Below, one piece after another: positions 53,068-61,542 of a stretch of 64,000 nucleotides of DNA. Under the pieces are notes generated by a model. It did not search any database, had not been told where the DNA came from, and was given only the letters and a program-made list of their open reading frames with translations. A program made the position numbers and the translations under genes. The stretch comes from Sneathiella litorea. GTDB lineage: Bacteria > Pseudomonadota > Alphaproteobacteria > Sneathiellales > Sneathiellaceae. Positions within the stretch are counted from its first letter, which is position 1. Each line of letters begins with the position of its first letter. The stretch lies in NCBI RefSeq assembly GCF_009882915.1, contig NZ_WTUW01000009.1, positions 558,001 to 622,000 on the forward strand, read 5' to 3'.

Positions 53068-54468
53068 CTAAATTCCATAGCTCGGCCTGAATTCTTCCCA
53101 AGGTAAAATTTTCTCGATTAGTCGCGCCGCGCGCAAAACGGCCAAATCTGCAAACTGAGGACCAACCACCTGCATCCCGATCGGCATTCCACTGGAAGAA
53201 AAACCACATGGAATACTGGCCGCAGGCTGGCGCGTAAGGTTGAAAGGCGACGCAAATGGTATCCAGTCATACCGGCCGCACCCCTCTGGCGCCTCTTGTT
53301 CTGCAGGAAAGGCTTGCGCGGAGATTACAGGCGTGAGCAACAGATCGTAGGTTCCATGAAATTCGGCCATTAACCTATGTAGCTCAGCTCGCTCCATTTC
53401 CGCATCGAAATGATCGACAAGGCTGGCGCCACGCGCGGCCTCTATTTCGGCAGCAATCAGAGGATCAACTTTGGCCATATCCTCTGAATTTAGATGGCGA
53501 AACGCGTAGTCAGCAAAGCCACGCTTTAGACGCTCCAGCATATCGATGGGGCTGTCCATCACCTTGTCAACTTGCTCAATCCGTGCCCCGGCCGCTACCA
53601 GTTTATCAACAGCCGCCCTGACGACACCCTCAACTCCCGCATCAACATCGGCGTACCCTAAAGTCGGGCTATAGGCAATTCGCAAAGCCGATAGGCTGCC
53701 GTTCTCAAGAAGGTCTTCATAGGCAACCGGGTCATAAGGAGATGCGCTAAAATCGCGAGGATCCGGGCGGGAAATCACGCTCAACATCATCGCAGCATCG
53801 GTAACATTTCGGGTAATGGGGCCAAATCCAGCAAGGCTTGCATAAGGCGTTGGCGGATACATGGGAACCCGCCCTCCACTTGGTTTATGCCCGAATACGC
53901 CGCAGAGACTGGCCGGTATCCTGATTGATCCCCCGGCATCCGTGCCTAGCGCCAGTGGCCCCAGGCCGGAGGCAACAGCCGCGGCCGCGCCGCCACTCGA
54001 CCCTCCCGGTGTAAGAGCCGGATTCCAGGGATTTCGGGTGATGCCGGTCAAGGCGCTATTCGTAACCGGCTTGGAGGCAAACTCCGGCGTTGTTGTTTTG
54101 CCAAAAATCACTGCGCCCGCCTCACGAAGACGGGCCACCGCGGGACCATCAACATCCCAGGTCTGATCACGGTTAATTGTCAGAGACCCCCGCAAAGTCG
54201 GCCAGCCCTTTGTCAGGATAATATCCTTTATGGAAACCGGAACGCCATCCAGCGCGCTTAGAGGCCCGCCCGCCCGCCATCTTTTTTCAGATGCCTGGGC
54301 CGCTGCCATCGCTGCCTCCCGATCCAGAACACAAAACGCGTTGAGAACGGGCTCCAGCTGCTCTATACGGGAAAACAGATTCTCGACAACGTCTATTGGC
54401 GAAAGGTCTCCGGAGCGAAAGGACTTCGAGAGACTTTGTGCAGACTTGAAGGCGAGTTCTTCCGTCAT
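53068..54468 (-). CDS. Amidase (amidase signature family)
   Basis: Protein of 466 residues. The catalytic triad is visible: Lys in PVSIKDIIL (about 80), cis-Ser in the PGGSSGGAAAAVASG loop (about 155) and nucleophile Ser in GTDAGGSIRIPASLCGVFGHKPS (about 180). The C-terminal part LTRQPAASIPCGFSSSGMPIGMQVVGP is standard. It hydrolyses an amide, releasing ammonia and a carboxylate. Encoded between permease and ATPase genes of an importer, so it probably acts on the imported compound. The family includes formamide-, nicotinamide-like and GatA-type enzymes; the substrate is unknown. Confidence 0.9.
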   Translation of the reverse strand: MTEELAFKSAQSLSKSFRSGDLSPIDVVENLFSRIEQLEPVLNAFCVLDREAAMAAAQASEKRWRAGGPLSALDGVPVSIKDIILTKGWPTLRGSLTINRDQTWDVDGPAVARLREAGAVIFGKTTTPEFASKPVTNSALTGITRNPWNPALTPGGSSGGAAAAVASGLGPLALGTDAGGSIRIPASLCGVFGHKPSGGRVPMYPPTPYASLAGFGPITRNVTDAAMMLSVISRPDPRDFSASPYDPVAYEDLLENGSLSALRIAYSPTLGYADVDAGVEGVVRAAVDKLVAAGARIEQVDKVMDSPIDMLERLKRGFADYAFRHLNSEDMAKVDPLIAAEIEAARGASLVDHFDAEMERAELHRLMAEFHGTYDLLLTPVISAQAFPAEQEAPEGCGRYDWIPFASPFNLTRQPAASIPCGFSSSGMPIGMQVVGPQFADLAVLRAARLIEKILPWEEFRPSYGI

Positions 54469-54563
54469 TTATAAACCCTTAATCCGGCGTTTTTCTTGCG
54501 CGCCATTTTGCGCTAGCCCAACATCCCTTTTCTCCAGCGGCCAAGTCACGATCAGACTTACCC

Positions 54564-55433
54564 TCAGGAGTCGCTTTCAAGCCTTGCATCATTCGGTACA
54601 AAAATATGCTCAAGCAGTGAAACCATACCAAATAGACCTATCCCCAATATGCTCAGTAAAATGACCGCCATGAACATCGCGGCTGTGTCCAGCGTGGACT
54701 GAACCTGTATCATCAAATAACCAAGACCCTGACTGGAGGCGACAAACTCACCGACGATTGCCCCTGCCAGGGCAAGAATTGCCCCAACTTTCATGGAGGA
54801 GAAAATATACGGCATCGCACCAGGCAACTGAATTTTTCGAAAGATCTGCCAACGAGTACCCTTGAGCGCACGGACCAAGTCCAAAAGGTCAGGCTCGACC
54901 TCTCTCAAGCCGCGTCCAGAGGTTATCAGGATCGGAAAAAAGGATAGGATGAATGCAAAAAATATGTTCGTCCCAATGCCGTAGCCAAACCAGACGATCA
55001 GGAGTGGCCCCAAAGCAATTTTCGGGATCATGCTAAAGGTTACGAACAGTGGAAACAATGTCGTCTGCAAACTCTTGAACCAGGAAAACATCAAGGCAAG
55101 CATGACACCGACGACTACCGCCAGACAGTATCCGGCAAGAATTTCCCATGCTGTGACGAGTGTATTCTCCATCCATTGGTACTGTGGCTGAGAAAGCGTT
55201 GCAAGCGTGTCTCCCGGTGACGGCAAAATCAGTTTATGGACTAAACCTGTCGCAGTAACCGCGAACCAAACCACGACAACCATGATATGGACAAGTGCAA
55301 TAACGGAATACCTTGGCAGGCTTGAAAGGAATAATGTCCATTGTTTTCCGACCCAGGAAACAGGCGGGCGGCGATCAAATTCACCCTCTTCCAGACTTGG
55401 TCTCGCGCCGTCACTCTCCATTTGTCCACTCAT
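54564..55433 (-). CDS. ABC transporter permease (SsuC/TauC/ThiX type)
   Basis: Inner-membrane permease of 289 residues with six to seven hydrophobic segments. The conserved start of the domain is LPSPGDTLATLSQPQYQWMENTLVTAWEILAGYCLAVVVGV and the coupling EAA loop is DLVRALKGTRWQIFRKIQLPGAMPYIF. QGLGYLMIQVQSTLDTAAMFMAVILLSILG follows. It is the first gene of the minus-strand operon (permease, amidase, GNAT, ATPase) and lies behind an operator-like palindrome at 55459-55480. Confidence 0.92.
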   Translation of the reverse strand: MSGQMESDGARPSLEEGEFDRRPPVSWVGKQWTLFLSSLPRYSVIALVHIMVVVVWFAVTATGLVHKLILPSPGDTLATLSQPQYQWMENTLVTAWEILAGYCLAVVVGVMLALMFSWFKSLQTTLFPLFVTFSMIPKIALGPLLIVWFGYGIGTNIFFAFILSFFPILITSGRGLREVEPDLLDLVRALKGTRWQIFRKIQLPGAMPYIFSSMKVGAILALAGAIVGEFVASSQGLGYLMIQVQSTLDTAAMFMAVILLSILGIGLFGMVSLLEHIFVPNDARLESDS

Positions 55434-55458
55434 AAATTAGTTCCATACAAACCATAAA

Positions 55459-55480
55459 ATCATCCAAACAGTTGGTTGAT
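55459..55480. promoter_or_regulatory. Candidate TetR operator upstream of the permease operon
   Basis: ATCATCCAAACAGTTGGTTGAT is a 22-bp palindrome with half-site ATCA-x-CCAA. Its core (CCAAxCAGTTGG) recurs at 56250-56261 on the other side of the tetR gene. A minus-strand TTGACA (55508-55503) lies upstream as possible -35, so the palindrome would overlap the -10 and start region of the permease operon, 26 bp before its ATG. Confidence 0.65.
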
Positions 55481-55561
55481 TATTGAATGTAAAAATGGCC
55501 ACTGTCAATATCGAAAATTTACAGTTATCCGCGATTTTCAGCAGGTTTATTGCACAACTGC

Positions 55562-56233
55562 CTACTTGACGACCGCATCCGTTATCAACTTAACGACATG
55601 CGCTTTTCTCTTTGCAATAGTGTCCCGAGTGTCAAGCTTATGCCCAAAAATAGCGGAGAGAGTATAAATGTTGCTGAAGTAGAAAAAACCAAGAGCGGCA
55701 ATGGAGATATAAAGTTGCTCCGGCTCCAGGCCACTGCGAAACGTTCCGTCCTTCCGCCCTCTCTCCAGTATTTTCTCAATCGCAGAGATCAGCGGAGAAT
55801 GTAAGGATTCCAGATCCTGGATATCCTTCATATGCCGGCCTTTATGAACATTTTCGTCAATAAGAATGGGCGCAAAATCTCTATTCTTTGCCGTATAATC
55901 AAAAGAAAATTCAACCAGCTTCTGCAACGCTTCCAGTGGCGGGAGAGTATCCAGTTTCAGAGCTTGCTCGCGTTCACGGATTTCCTGATAGATACTTTCC
56001 AGGACATGACGGTATAGCTCGTCCTTGTTGCCAAAGTGATGATAGACAAGCTGTTTGTTTACCCCTGCTCGTTTCGCAATTTCATCAACACGCGCACCTT
56101 CGAGTCCGCGATTAGCAAACTCTTTCCGACCAGAGGCCAGCAGCTTCTTCCGAGTTGCCCCCGGCACACGTTTTTTGGGCGGCGCCTTATCTGCTAACTG
56201 TCTTTCATTTTGCTTAGTCGAAACTTTAGCCAT
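55562..56233 (-). CDS. TetR family transcriptional regulator
   Basis: Protein of 223 residues with a Lys/Arg-rich N-terminus of about 25 residues. HTH at about 27-75: RKKLLASGRKEFANRGLEGARVDEIAKRAGVNKQLVYHHFGNKDELY. The ligand domain contains QLYISIAALGFFYFSNIYTLSAIFG, shared with the TetR protein at 33530-34204, so the two are paralogues of one subfamily. Positioned between the permease operon and the divergent binding-protein gene, with matching palindromes on both sides, it is the likely repressor of the whole transport unit and of itself. Confidence 0.9.
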   Translation of the reverse strand: MAKVSTKQNERQLADKAPPKKRVPGATRKKLLASGRKEFANRGLEGARVDEIAKRAGVNKQLVYHHFGNKDELYRHVLESIYQEIREREQALKLDTLPPLEALQKLVEFSFDYTAKNRDFAPILIDENVHKGRHMKDIQDLESLHSPLISAIEKILERGRKDGTFRSGLEPEQLYISIAALGFFYFSNIYTLSAIFGHKLDTRDTIAKRKAHVVKLITDAVVK

Positions 56234-56244
56234 CTTCCCTCAAA

Positions 56245-56266
56245 ATCAACCAACCAGTTGGATATA
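56245..56266. promoter_or_regulatory. Candidate TetR operator between tetR and the binding-protein gene
   Basis: ATCAACCAACCAGTTGGATATA contains the dyad CCAAC-CA-GTTGG and matches the left half-site ATCAACCAAC seen at 55459-55480. It lies 12 bp upstream of the tetR start and just upstream of a plus-strand TTGACT/TAACAT promoter-like pair (-35 at about 56270) for the binding protein, so one bound dimer could control both. Confidence 0.65.
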
Positions 56267-56409
56267 TATTGACTTACATTTTATCATAGATAACATTATT
56301 GGACGATCTGACAACTGTTATCGATCACTAATATTATAATTGATCTCAACTAGCCGCTAAAGGTTTATTAGTAAAAACCGTTATATATTTCTATTTAGAG
56401 GAGGGTGTT

Positions 56410-57405
56410 ATGAAGAAGCTTGTAGGAGCCATGCTTGCAGGTGTGGCGATGCTGGGCCTTTCCGCCGCAACCAGTTTTGCCGAAGAAGTAAATCTTATTT
56501 TGAACTGGACACCTGGCGCTGACCATGCGCCCATTTATTATGCACTTGATCAGGGCTGGTATGCTGACGAAGGAATCGACCTGCAAGTAAATAGTGGCAA
56601 AGGTTCCGGGCTCGCTGCACAGACAGTTGGAATTGGTTCCTCGGAACTCGGGATAGCGGAATTAGGGACAGCATTTGTTGCTAAATCCAAGGGAGCTGAT
56701 CTAACGGCGATTATGGTGCTATACGCCAACTCCCCTCTCACTCTTTATTGGAAAAAGTCTTCGGGCATTAACGACCCTAAGGATTTTGCAGGACGTACGC
56801 TGGGTAACCCTCCCGGTGACGCAGCGCGTGTCCTTTGGCCAGCCTTTGCAAAAGCTGTCGGCCTTGAAGACGGAGCTGTCAGCTTTGTTAATCTGGCACC
56901 ACCTGCAAAGAATCCTTCTCTCGCTGCAGACCGCGTTGATATTATTAGTGATTTCTACAATGGTCATGATGCAAAAATAAACGCCTTTGGGGATGATCTG
57001 GGTTTTCTCCGCTGGAGCGATTTCGGCATTAACCCCTATGGCAACTCTTTCATCGTCAACACGGCCTTTATGAAGGAAAACCCCGAAATCGTCGGAAAAT
57101 TTGTCGCCGTCACGCAACGTGCCTTTCACGCCTGCGTGGAAAATCCGGACCCTTGCGTCAAGTCGCTTATGGATGTGGCCAGTGGCCTCGATAAAGTTGC
57201 CATGGACGATCAATGGAAGCGGGTAAAAGAACTTATGGCGGACGAGACAACAACCACTGAGGGTCTAGGCGTTTTCAGTGGCGACCGTATTCAGAAAACC
57301 TACGATCTGATTGAAACCTATTTCGGCGTTGAGAAGCCATTTGATCCAGCTAGTTCCTACACAAATGAGTATCTTGATAAGAACATCAAAATGACGGCTC
57401 AGTAG
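56410..57405 (+). CDS. ABC transporter substrate-binding protein (NMT1/THI5-like)
   Basis: Periplasmic binding protein of 331 residues. Signal peptide (MKKLVGAMLAGVAMLGLSAATSFA) precedes EVNLILNWTPGADHAPIYYALDQGWYADEGIDLQV, the opening typical of NMT1/THI5-like proteins, which bind pyrimidine precursors, sulfonates or similar small ligands. GSSELGIAELGTAFVAKSKGADLTAI and FAGRTLGNPPGDAARVLWPAFA line the cleft. A CVENPDPC segment could form a disulphide. GGAGG precedes the ATG. It is divergent from its permease and ATPase genes, and ends in its own terminator, so it can be made in excess. Confidence 0.9.
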   Translation: MKKLVGAMLAGVAMLGLSAATSFAEEVNLILNWTPGADHAPIYYALDQGWYADEGIDLQVNSGKGSGLAAQTVGIGSSELGIAELGTAFVAKSKGADLTAIMVLYANSPLTLYWKKSSGINDPKDFAGRTLGNPPGDAARVLWPAFAKAVGLEDGAVSFVNLAPPAKNPSLAADRVDIISDFYNGHDAKINAFGDDLGFLRWSDFGINPYGNSFIVNTAFMKENPEIVGKFVAVTQRAFHACVENPDPCVKSLMDVASGLDKVAMDDQWKRVKELMADETTTTEGLGVFSGDRIQKTYDLIETYFGVEKPFDPASSYTNEYLDKNIKMTAQ

Positions 57406-57430
57406 GCTTTTCTAAATACTAAAAGATATG

Positions 57431-57471
57431 AGGCCAGCCTTTCCTTATGATTGGCTGGCCTTAAATTTTTT
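57431..57471 (+). terminator. Rho-independent terminator of the binding-protein gene
   Basis: AGGCCAGCC (57431-57439) and GGCTGGCCT (57453-57461) form a perfect 9-bp stem, followed by TAAATTTTTT. It lies 25 bp after the stop of the NMT1/THI5-like gene. Confidence 0.92.
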
Positions 57472-57590
57472 CGGCTTATTGGAAAATGAGAAGCATATTG
57501 AAACTTGAAATTACAGGTTGCTTCTTTTCAATCAACCAGAGAACATCTATCCTTTTAGAAGTCAGCATAGTGAACTTCTAAGGAGACAGA

Positions 57591-58037
57591 ATGGATCTCA
57601 ATAGGTTCCCGGAAACATTCGTTAATGAAGCTTCAGACGCAATCGTCGTTTCCGATGAAAGCGGTATCATTCAATTCTGGAATTCAGGGGCAGAACGGAT
57701 ATTTGGCTTCTCGTCAGAAGAGGCTGTTGGGGAATCTCTTGATATTATTATTCCGGCAAACCTTCGCAAAAGGCACTGGACGGGCTATTCGGAAACGATG
57801 AAATCCGGCAAAACAAAATATGGGGCTGGCGACCTTCTGTCAGTTCCGGCAGTCCGAAAAGATGGACAGCGTATATCTACCCAATTTTCAATTCTGGGTC
57901 TATCTGATAGCTTCGGAAAACTGACAGGCGTTGCGGCAGTCATGCGAGACGTTACTGATGATTTTGAAGAACGAAAAGAACTAAAAAAATCACTCGCTGA
58001 ATGTAGAAAAGCCCTAAATGAGCAGCTCGAAAAATAA
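57591..58037 (+). CDS. Single PAS-domain protein
   Basis: Protein of 148 residues with one PAS domain (about 8-125): FVNEASDAIVVSDESGIIQFWNSGAERIFGFSSEEAVGESLDIIIPANLR, then RKDGQRISTQFSILGL and GVAAVMRDVTDD. A short charged coiled coil (about 126-148, ERKELKKSLAECRKALNEQ) ends the protein. No kinase, cyclase or HTH domain follows, so it must signal by dimerising or by binding a partner. The WNSGAERIFG element is typical of FixL/haem- or flavin-type PAS but no haem-ligand His is clear. AAGGAG precedes the ATG. Confidence 0.88.
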   Translation: MDLNRFPETFVNEASDAIVVSDESGIIQFWNSGAERIFGFSSEEAVGESLDIIIPANLRKRHWTGYSETMKSGKTKYGAGDLLSVPAVRKDGQRISTQFSILGLSDSFGKLTGVAAVMRDVTDDFEERKELKKSLAECRKALNEQLEK

Positions 58038-58369
58038 ACAAAATCCGCTTTCCAGCGATCATGTCATCGGAATTTTTTGAATATTTGACGATGACCAGGT
58101 TATAGGCTCGCCTCCTATTGGTTATGAACACACATAGTTGTATAAGATCTATATTTTCTCAAGCATTCCCTTCCCTTTGACGGCAAATTCTAATATACTG
58201 ATCAAAGACTTAACCGCGGTATTTCCAGGTAGTATTTAAAGATTTCTTGCTGGTACAAAGACCCGAGGACGATAATTCCTCATTTCCCTTGAGCGAGACT
58301 AAAGCGATAGAAAATCGTTATACGAACCCTAATATAACGCGCGAAATTAATATGTAGAAAGGGAGGAAA
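58038..58369. promoter_or_regulatory. Gap between PAS gene and otnK, with weak terminator
   Basis: A 332-bp gap with no coding frame. Near its left end CGAT-CATGTC-ATCG (58056-58069), with flanking TTC/GAA, forms a short stem followed by six T (to 58078), a possible terminator for the PAS gene. The remainder must carry the otnK promoter; a weak dyad CGAT-N5-ATCG is at 58305-58317, but no convincing -35/-10 pair was recognised. Confidence 0.4.
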
Positions 58370-59635
58370 ATGACAACTGTTTTAGGGTGTATCGCCGATG
58401 ACTTCACGGGCGCTTCAGATCTCGCCGGATTGCTGGGGCGATCAGGCTTCAAAGTAAATCTCCGCATTGGAACACCCAACTCACCTCCAACCGATACTGC
58501 CGCATTCGAGGTTATAGCCCTCAAATGTCGAACGGCACCGGCTGAACAGGCCGTTGCCGAAACCCGCGCGGCCCTTTCGTGGCTAAGGGAAGCTGGTGCA
58601 TCTCGTTTTTTCTGGAAATACTGTTCAACATTTGACAGCACTGAACATGGGAATATTGGCCCCGTTGCAGAAGCATTGATGGCCGACCTTAATACGGATC
58701 AAACCATTTACTGCCCCGCTTTTCCCGAGAATGGGCGATCCATTTTTATGGGAAATCTGTTTGTCGGTGAATTACCATTGGCAGAGAGCCCAATGAAGGA
58801 TCATCCATTGACTCCCATGCGGGACAGCAATCTCATGAGGCTTTTGGCACCGCAAACAAAGCTGCCGGTCGGATTGGCAAACCGTCATTGCGTTGCACAG
58901 GGTTATGAAGCACTGCAATCACGATTAAACGATTTGAAGGGCGAAGGCATCGCGCATGTAGTCATCGATGCGGTTACAAATGATGATCTTTATACAATTG
59001 CCAAGGCTTGCCGGAACATGCCCCTTATGACAGGGGGCAGCGCGGTAGCCATGCCTCTTCCAGACCTTTACGCGATTGATGGATTGATATCCGCAACCAC
59101 AGAAACGAAATCCACTCCTACGCTTGGAAAAGGAGCGATAGTGCTTTCCGGCAGTTGTTCCTCTATGACACGGAAACAGGTCGCTGCCTTTTCTGAAACG
59201 GCGGATTGCTACCAACTCTCACCGTTGGCACTTGCTGCCGATGGCCTGCAACAGGCTCGTAACTGGTTGGCTTCCCGATCGCCTGACGCTATTCCAATGA
59301 TTTATGCGACCGCGGAACCGGATGCCGTACGACAGGCACAGGAAAAGCTTGGTGTTGAAAAGGCCGGCGAAATTGTCGAAAGCGCACTGGCACAATTAGC
59401 CATTGACGCACGAAATCATGGACGGCGCCGGTTTGTTGTTGCCGGGGGTGAAACATCGGGCGCGGTTGTGAAGGCGCTTAATGTAACTGAACTTACAATT
59501 GGCGATGAAATTGCTCCGGGTGTGCCTTGGACATTTACCCGGTCGAGCGGTGAAGATATCGCCCTCACCTTAAAATCAGGTAATTTTGGTGCGGAAAGCT
59601 TTTTTTCGGACGCCCTCACTAAATTGGAAATCTGA
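58370..59635 (+). CDS. otnK: Four-carbon acid sugar kinase (3-oxo-tetronate kinase, OtnK-like)
   Basis: DUF1537-type kinase of 421 residues. The N-terminal substrate domain begins LGCIADDFTGASDLAG, with the Asp-Asp pair of the family, and includes FWKYCSTFDSTEHGNIGPVAEAL. The C-terminal nucleotide domain has IVLSGSCSSMTRKQV and FVVAGGETSGAVVKAL, then GDEIAPGVPW. The family phosphorylates 3-oxo-tetronate with ATP. GGGAGG lies just before the ATG. It overlaps the aldolase gene by one base (TGATG), so both are co-translated. Confidence 0.9.
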   Translation: MTTVLGCIADDFTGASDLAGLLGRSGFKVNLRIGTPNSPPTDTAAFEVIALKCRTAPAEQAVAETRAALSWLREAGASRFFWKYCSTFDSTEHGNIGPVAEALMADLNTDQTIYCPAFPENGRSIFMGNLFVGELPLAESPMKDHPLTPMRDSNLMRLLAPQTKLPVGLANRHCVAQGYEALQSRLNDLKGEGIAHVVIDAVTNDDLYTIAKACRNMPLMTGGSAVAMPLPDLYAIDGLISATTETKSTPTLGKGAIVLSGSCSSMTRKQVAAFSETADCYQLSPLALAADGLQQARNWLASRSPDAIPMIYATAEPDAVRQAQEKLGVEKAGEIVESALAQLAIDARNHGRRRFVVAGGETSGAVVKALNVTELTIGDEIAPGVPWTFTRSSGEDIALTLKSGNFGAESFFSDALTKLEI

Positions 59636-60288
59636 TGTCGGAAATTACTCAACTACGAGAACAGATTTGCCTATTCGCAAAATCCATATATGACCGGGGG
59701 CTAACAGGAAGCGCATCAGGAAATATTTCAGCACGGCTATCTGATGGAAGAATATTGGTAACCCCTACGGGCAGTAGTTTCGGTCGATTGGATCCTGCGC
59801 GGCTAACCTTACTGGATACCAACTTCAATTTTATTTCAGGCGATCCGCCAACGAAGGAAGAGGCTTTACATTCTGCGTTCTACGAAACACGTAGCGCATC
59901 AACGGGAGCAGTCGTGCATTTGCACTCCAGTCATTCTGTTGCACTTTCAGTCTTACCGGATACGGATCCGGATAATGTCCTGCCACCCATTACCGCCTAT
60001 GGGATCATGAAACTGGGTAAGGTGAAATTACTCCCCTATTTCATGCCCGGAGACCCTGCGATGGGAGATGCTGTGCGTGGATTGGCCGGAAAACGCAGTG
60101 CTGTATTGTTAGCTCACCATGGCCCTGTCGTTGCAGGAAAAGACTTGGAGGCGGCTGTTTATGCGATGGAAGAGCTTGAGGAAACAGCCAAGCTAACCCT
60201 GCTCACACGCGGCTTAAACCCGACCTTACTTGCCCCGGCGCAAATCCAGGAACTGGTGACCAAGTTTAATGTTGAATGGGACGATTAG
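59635..60288 (+). CDS. otnC: Class II aldolase, 3-oxo-tetronate 4-phosphate decarboxylase (OtnC-like)
   Basis: Class II aldolase/adducin protein of 217 residues. TGSASGNISARLSDGRILVTPTGSSFG and the catalytic Glu in GDPPTKEEALHSAFY are present; the metal ligands are in VVHLHSSHS (two His) and LLAHHGPVV (His). Following OtnK, it would decarboxylate 3-oxo-tetronate 4-phosphate to dihydroxyacetone phosphate. The isomerase OtnI and the tetronate dehydrogenase usually linked to this pair are not in the window. Confidence 0.9.
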   Translation: MSEITQLREQICLFAKSIYDRGLTGSASGNISARLSDGRILVTPTGSSFGRLDPARLTLLDTNFNFISGDPPTKEEALHSAFYETRSASTGAVVHLHSSHSVALSVLPDTDPDNVLPPITAYGIMKLGKVKLLPYFMPGDPAMGDAVRGLAGKRSAVLLAHHGPVVAGKDLEAAVYAMEELEETAKLTLLTRGLNPTLLAPAQIQELVTKFNVEWDD

Positions 60289-60332
60289 GATACTCGTTTT
60301 AACCCGATTTCCCGCCATTCTCATTAAAAAGA

Positions 60333-60379
60333 AAGAGAACGTTCGAAAGGAAGTATCACTACTTCAATCGAACGCTCTT
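60333..60379. other. Long stem-loop after otnC
   Basis: Sequences around AACGTTCGA (60339-60347) and TCGAACG (60368-60374), with inner AAGTA-TCAC-TACTT, can form a long interrupted hairpin about 45 bp after the otnC stop. No T-run follows; it may still act as terminator for otnC or the facing RidA remnant. Confidence 0.4.
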
Positions 60380-60403
60380 CCACAAATTTAGTAAATCTGG
60401 TTT

Positions 60404-60484
60404 TTAGTCGCGAGCTGCAATCCCTGCGATTTCAACAAGCAGACCCTTACCCGCGAGATCCGCACGCACAGTTGCACCGGCCAT
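60404..60484 (-). pseudogene. C-terminal remnant of a RidA/YjgF family gene
   Basis: On the minus strand the frame reads MAGATVRADLAGKG then LLVEIAGIAARD and a stop at 60404. LLVEI-x-x-IA is the C-terminal strand of RidA-family proteins. Only about 25 residues remain; the frame then runs into the LysR sequence on the opposite strand, so the rest of the gene is missing. It must derive from a deletion or rearrangement at about 60480. It is too short to be functional. Confidence 0.65.
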
Positions 60485-61289
60485 GATTGGACGCCGCGTT
60501 GAGGCATTGGAACAGCGACTGGGAATAAAATTGCTGCATCGGTCCACCCGTCGATTGGCAGTTACAGAAGAAGGCTCCGCTTACGCAAAGATCTGTCGCT
60601 TCCTGATTGATGACCTTGATCATTTGGAAAGCTCCATATCGGAACGCAAGTATAACGTGTCCGGACATTTACTGGTTTCAGCGCCGGCCTCTTTTGGTCG
60701 CCTGCATGTTGCAGCCCATGCGATGTCTTTCATGCAGAAACATCCGAACGTCGAAATGTCATTCAATCTGTCTGACGAAATGATTGATTTTGCAAAGGAA
60801 GGATACGATCTAGCAATTCGATTTGGCGACGTTGTGGACCCAAGTTACGTGGCTGTAAAATTAGCCCGAAACCGTCGGGTAGTTTGTGGCACGAAACCGT
60901 ACTTGGAAAAATACGGAATACCTACATCGATAAACGACCTTGTGGATCATAATTGTCTTACCTTTAATCTGCGCGGCTCTCAGCAACGGCACTGGCAATT
61001 CATGGAAAAAGGGAAAGCTGTCAATGTAAAAGTAAAAGGCCACCTATCCTGTAATGACGGAGATGTATTGCACCAATGGACCTTGAAGCATATGGGGCTA
61101 CAATGGCGATCCTATTGGGAGGTGGAGAAATATATATTAAGTGGCGAACTCGTTGCTGTCCTCGAACAATACGAACTTCCAGACTACGATATCATGGCAG
61201 TTTACCCACAAAGTCGATTCATACCTGCAAAAGTTCGGAAATTTATTGAGCATCTAAAAAACATATATTCAACACAGGAAGTATGGTGA
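60483..61289 (+). pseudogene. LysR-type regulator lacking its N-terminal HTH (probable pseudogene)
   Basis: The 268-residue frame starts within the LysR DNA-binding domain: MIGRRVEALEQRLGIKLLHRSTRRLAVTEEG corresponds to helix 3 and the wing, while the first 25-35 residues (helices 1 and 2) are absent. The ligand domain (about 55-260) is intact, including SAPASFGRLHVAAHAMSF, YDLAIRFGDVVDPSYVAVKL and LVDHNCLTFNLRG. No ribosome site precedes the ATG, and the upstream sequence belongs to the RidA remnant. Loss of the HTH should abolish DNA binding, so the gene is probably broken by the same event. Confidence 0.75.
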
Positions 61290-61542
61290 GAAGCAAACCC
61301 GATCCATGAGTTTAACCAATTTTCAGTGCGATACTTCTCAGCAAATAAGAGTATTTTACTTGTCTGGTTGAAATGCAGGATTGCAATTAGCACAAGATAA
61401 CTACACTATCAGTTCCGTATTCAGACCTTCGTCTTCCAAACAGCGAACCACACTAATAACTTTCTCATTCATCATTTAAGATCGCTTTCATTCGGAAGGC
61501 GAGAATAAAAGCAAGAACTCTAACCCGTAAACGGGGAGTCCA

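Noticed and set aside
56410-57405. Assignment of the NMT1/THI5-like transporter as thiamin-precursor uptake (ThiXYZ)
   Set aside because: No thi genes or TPP riboswitch are recognisable nearby, and the family has many other ligands; only the family name is given.
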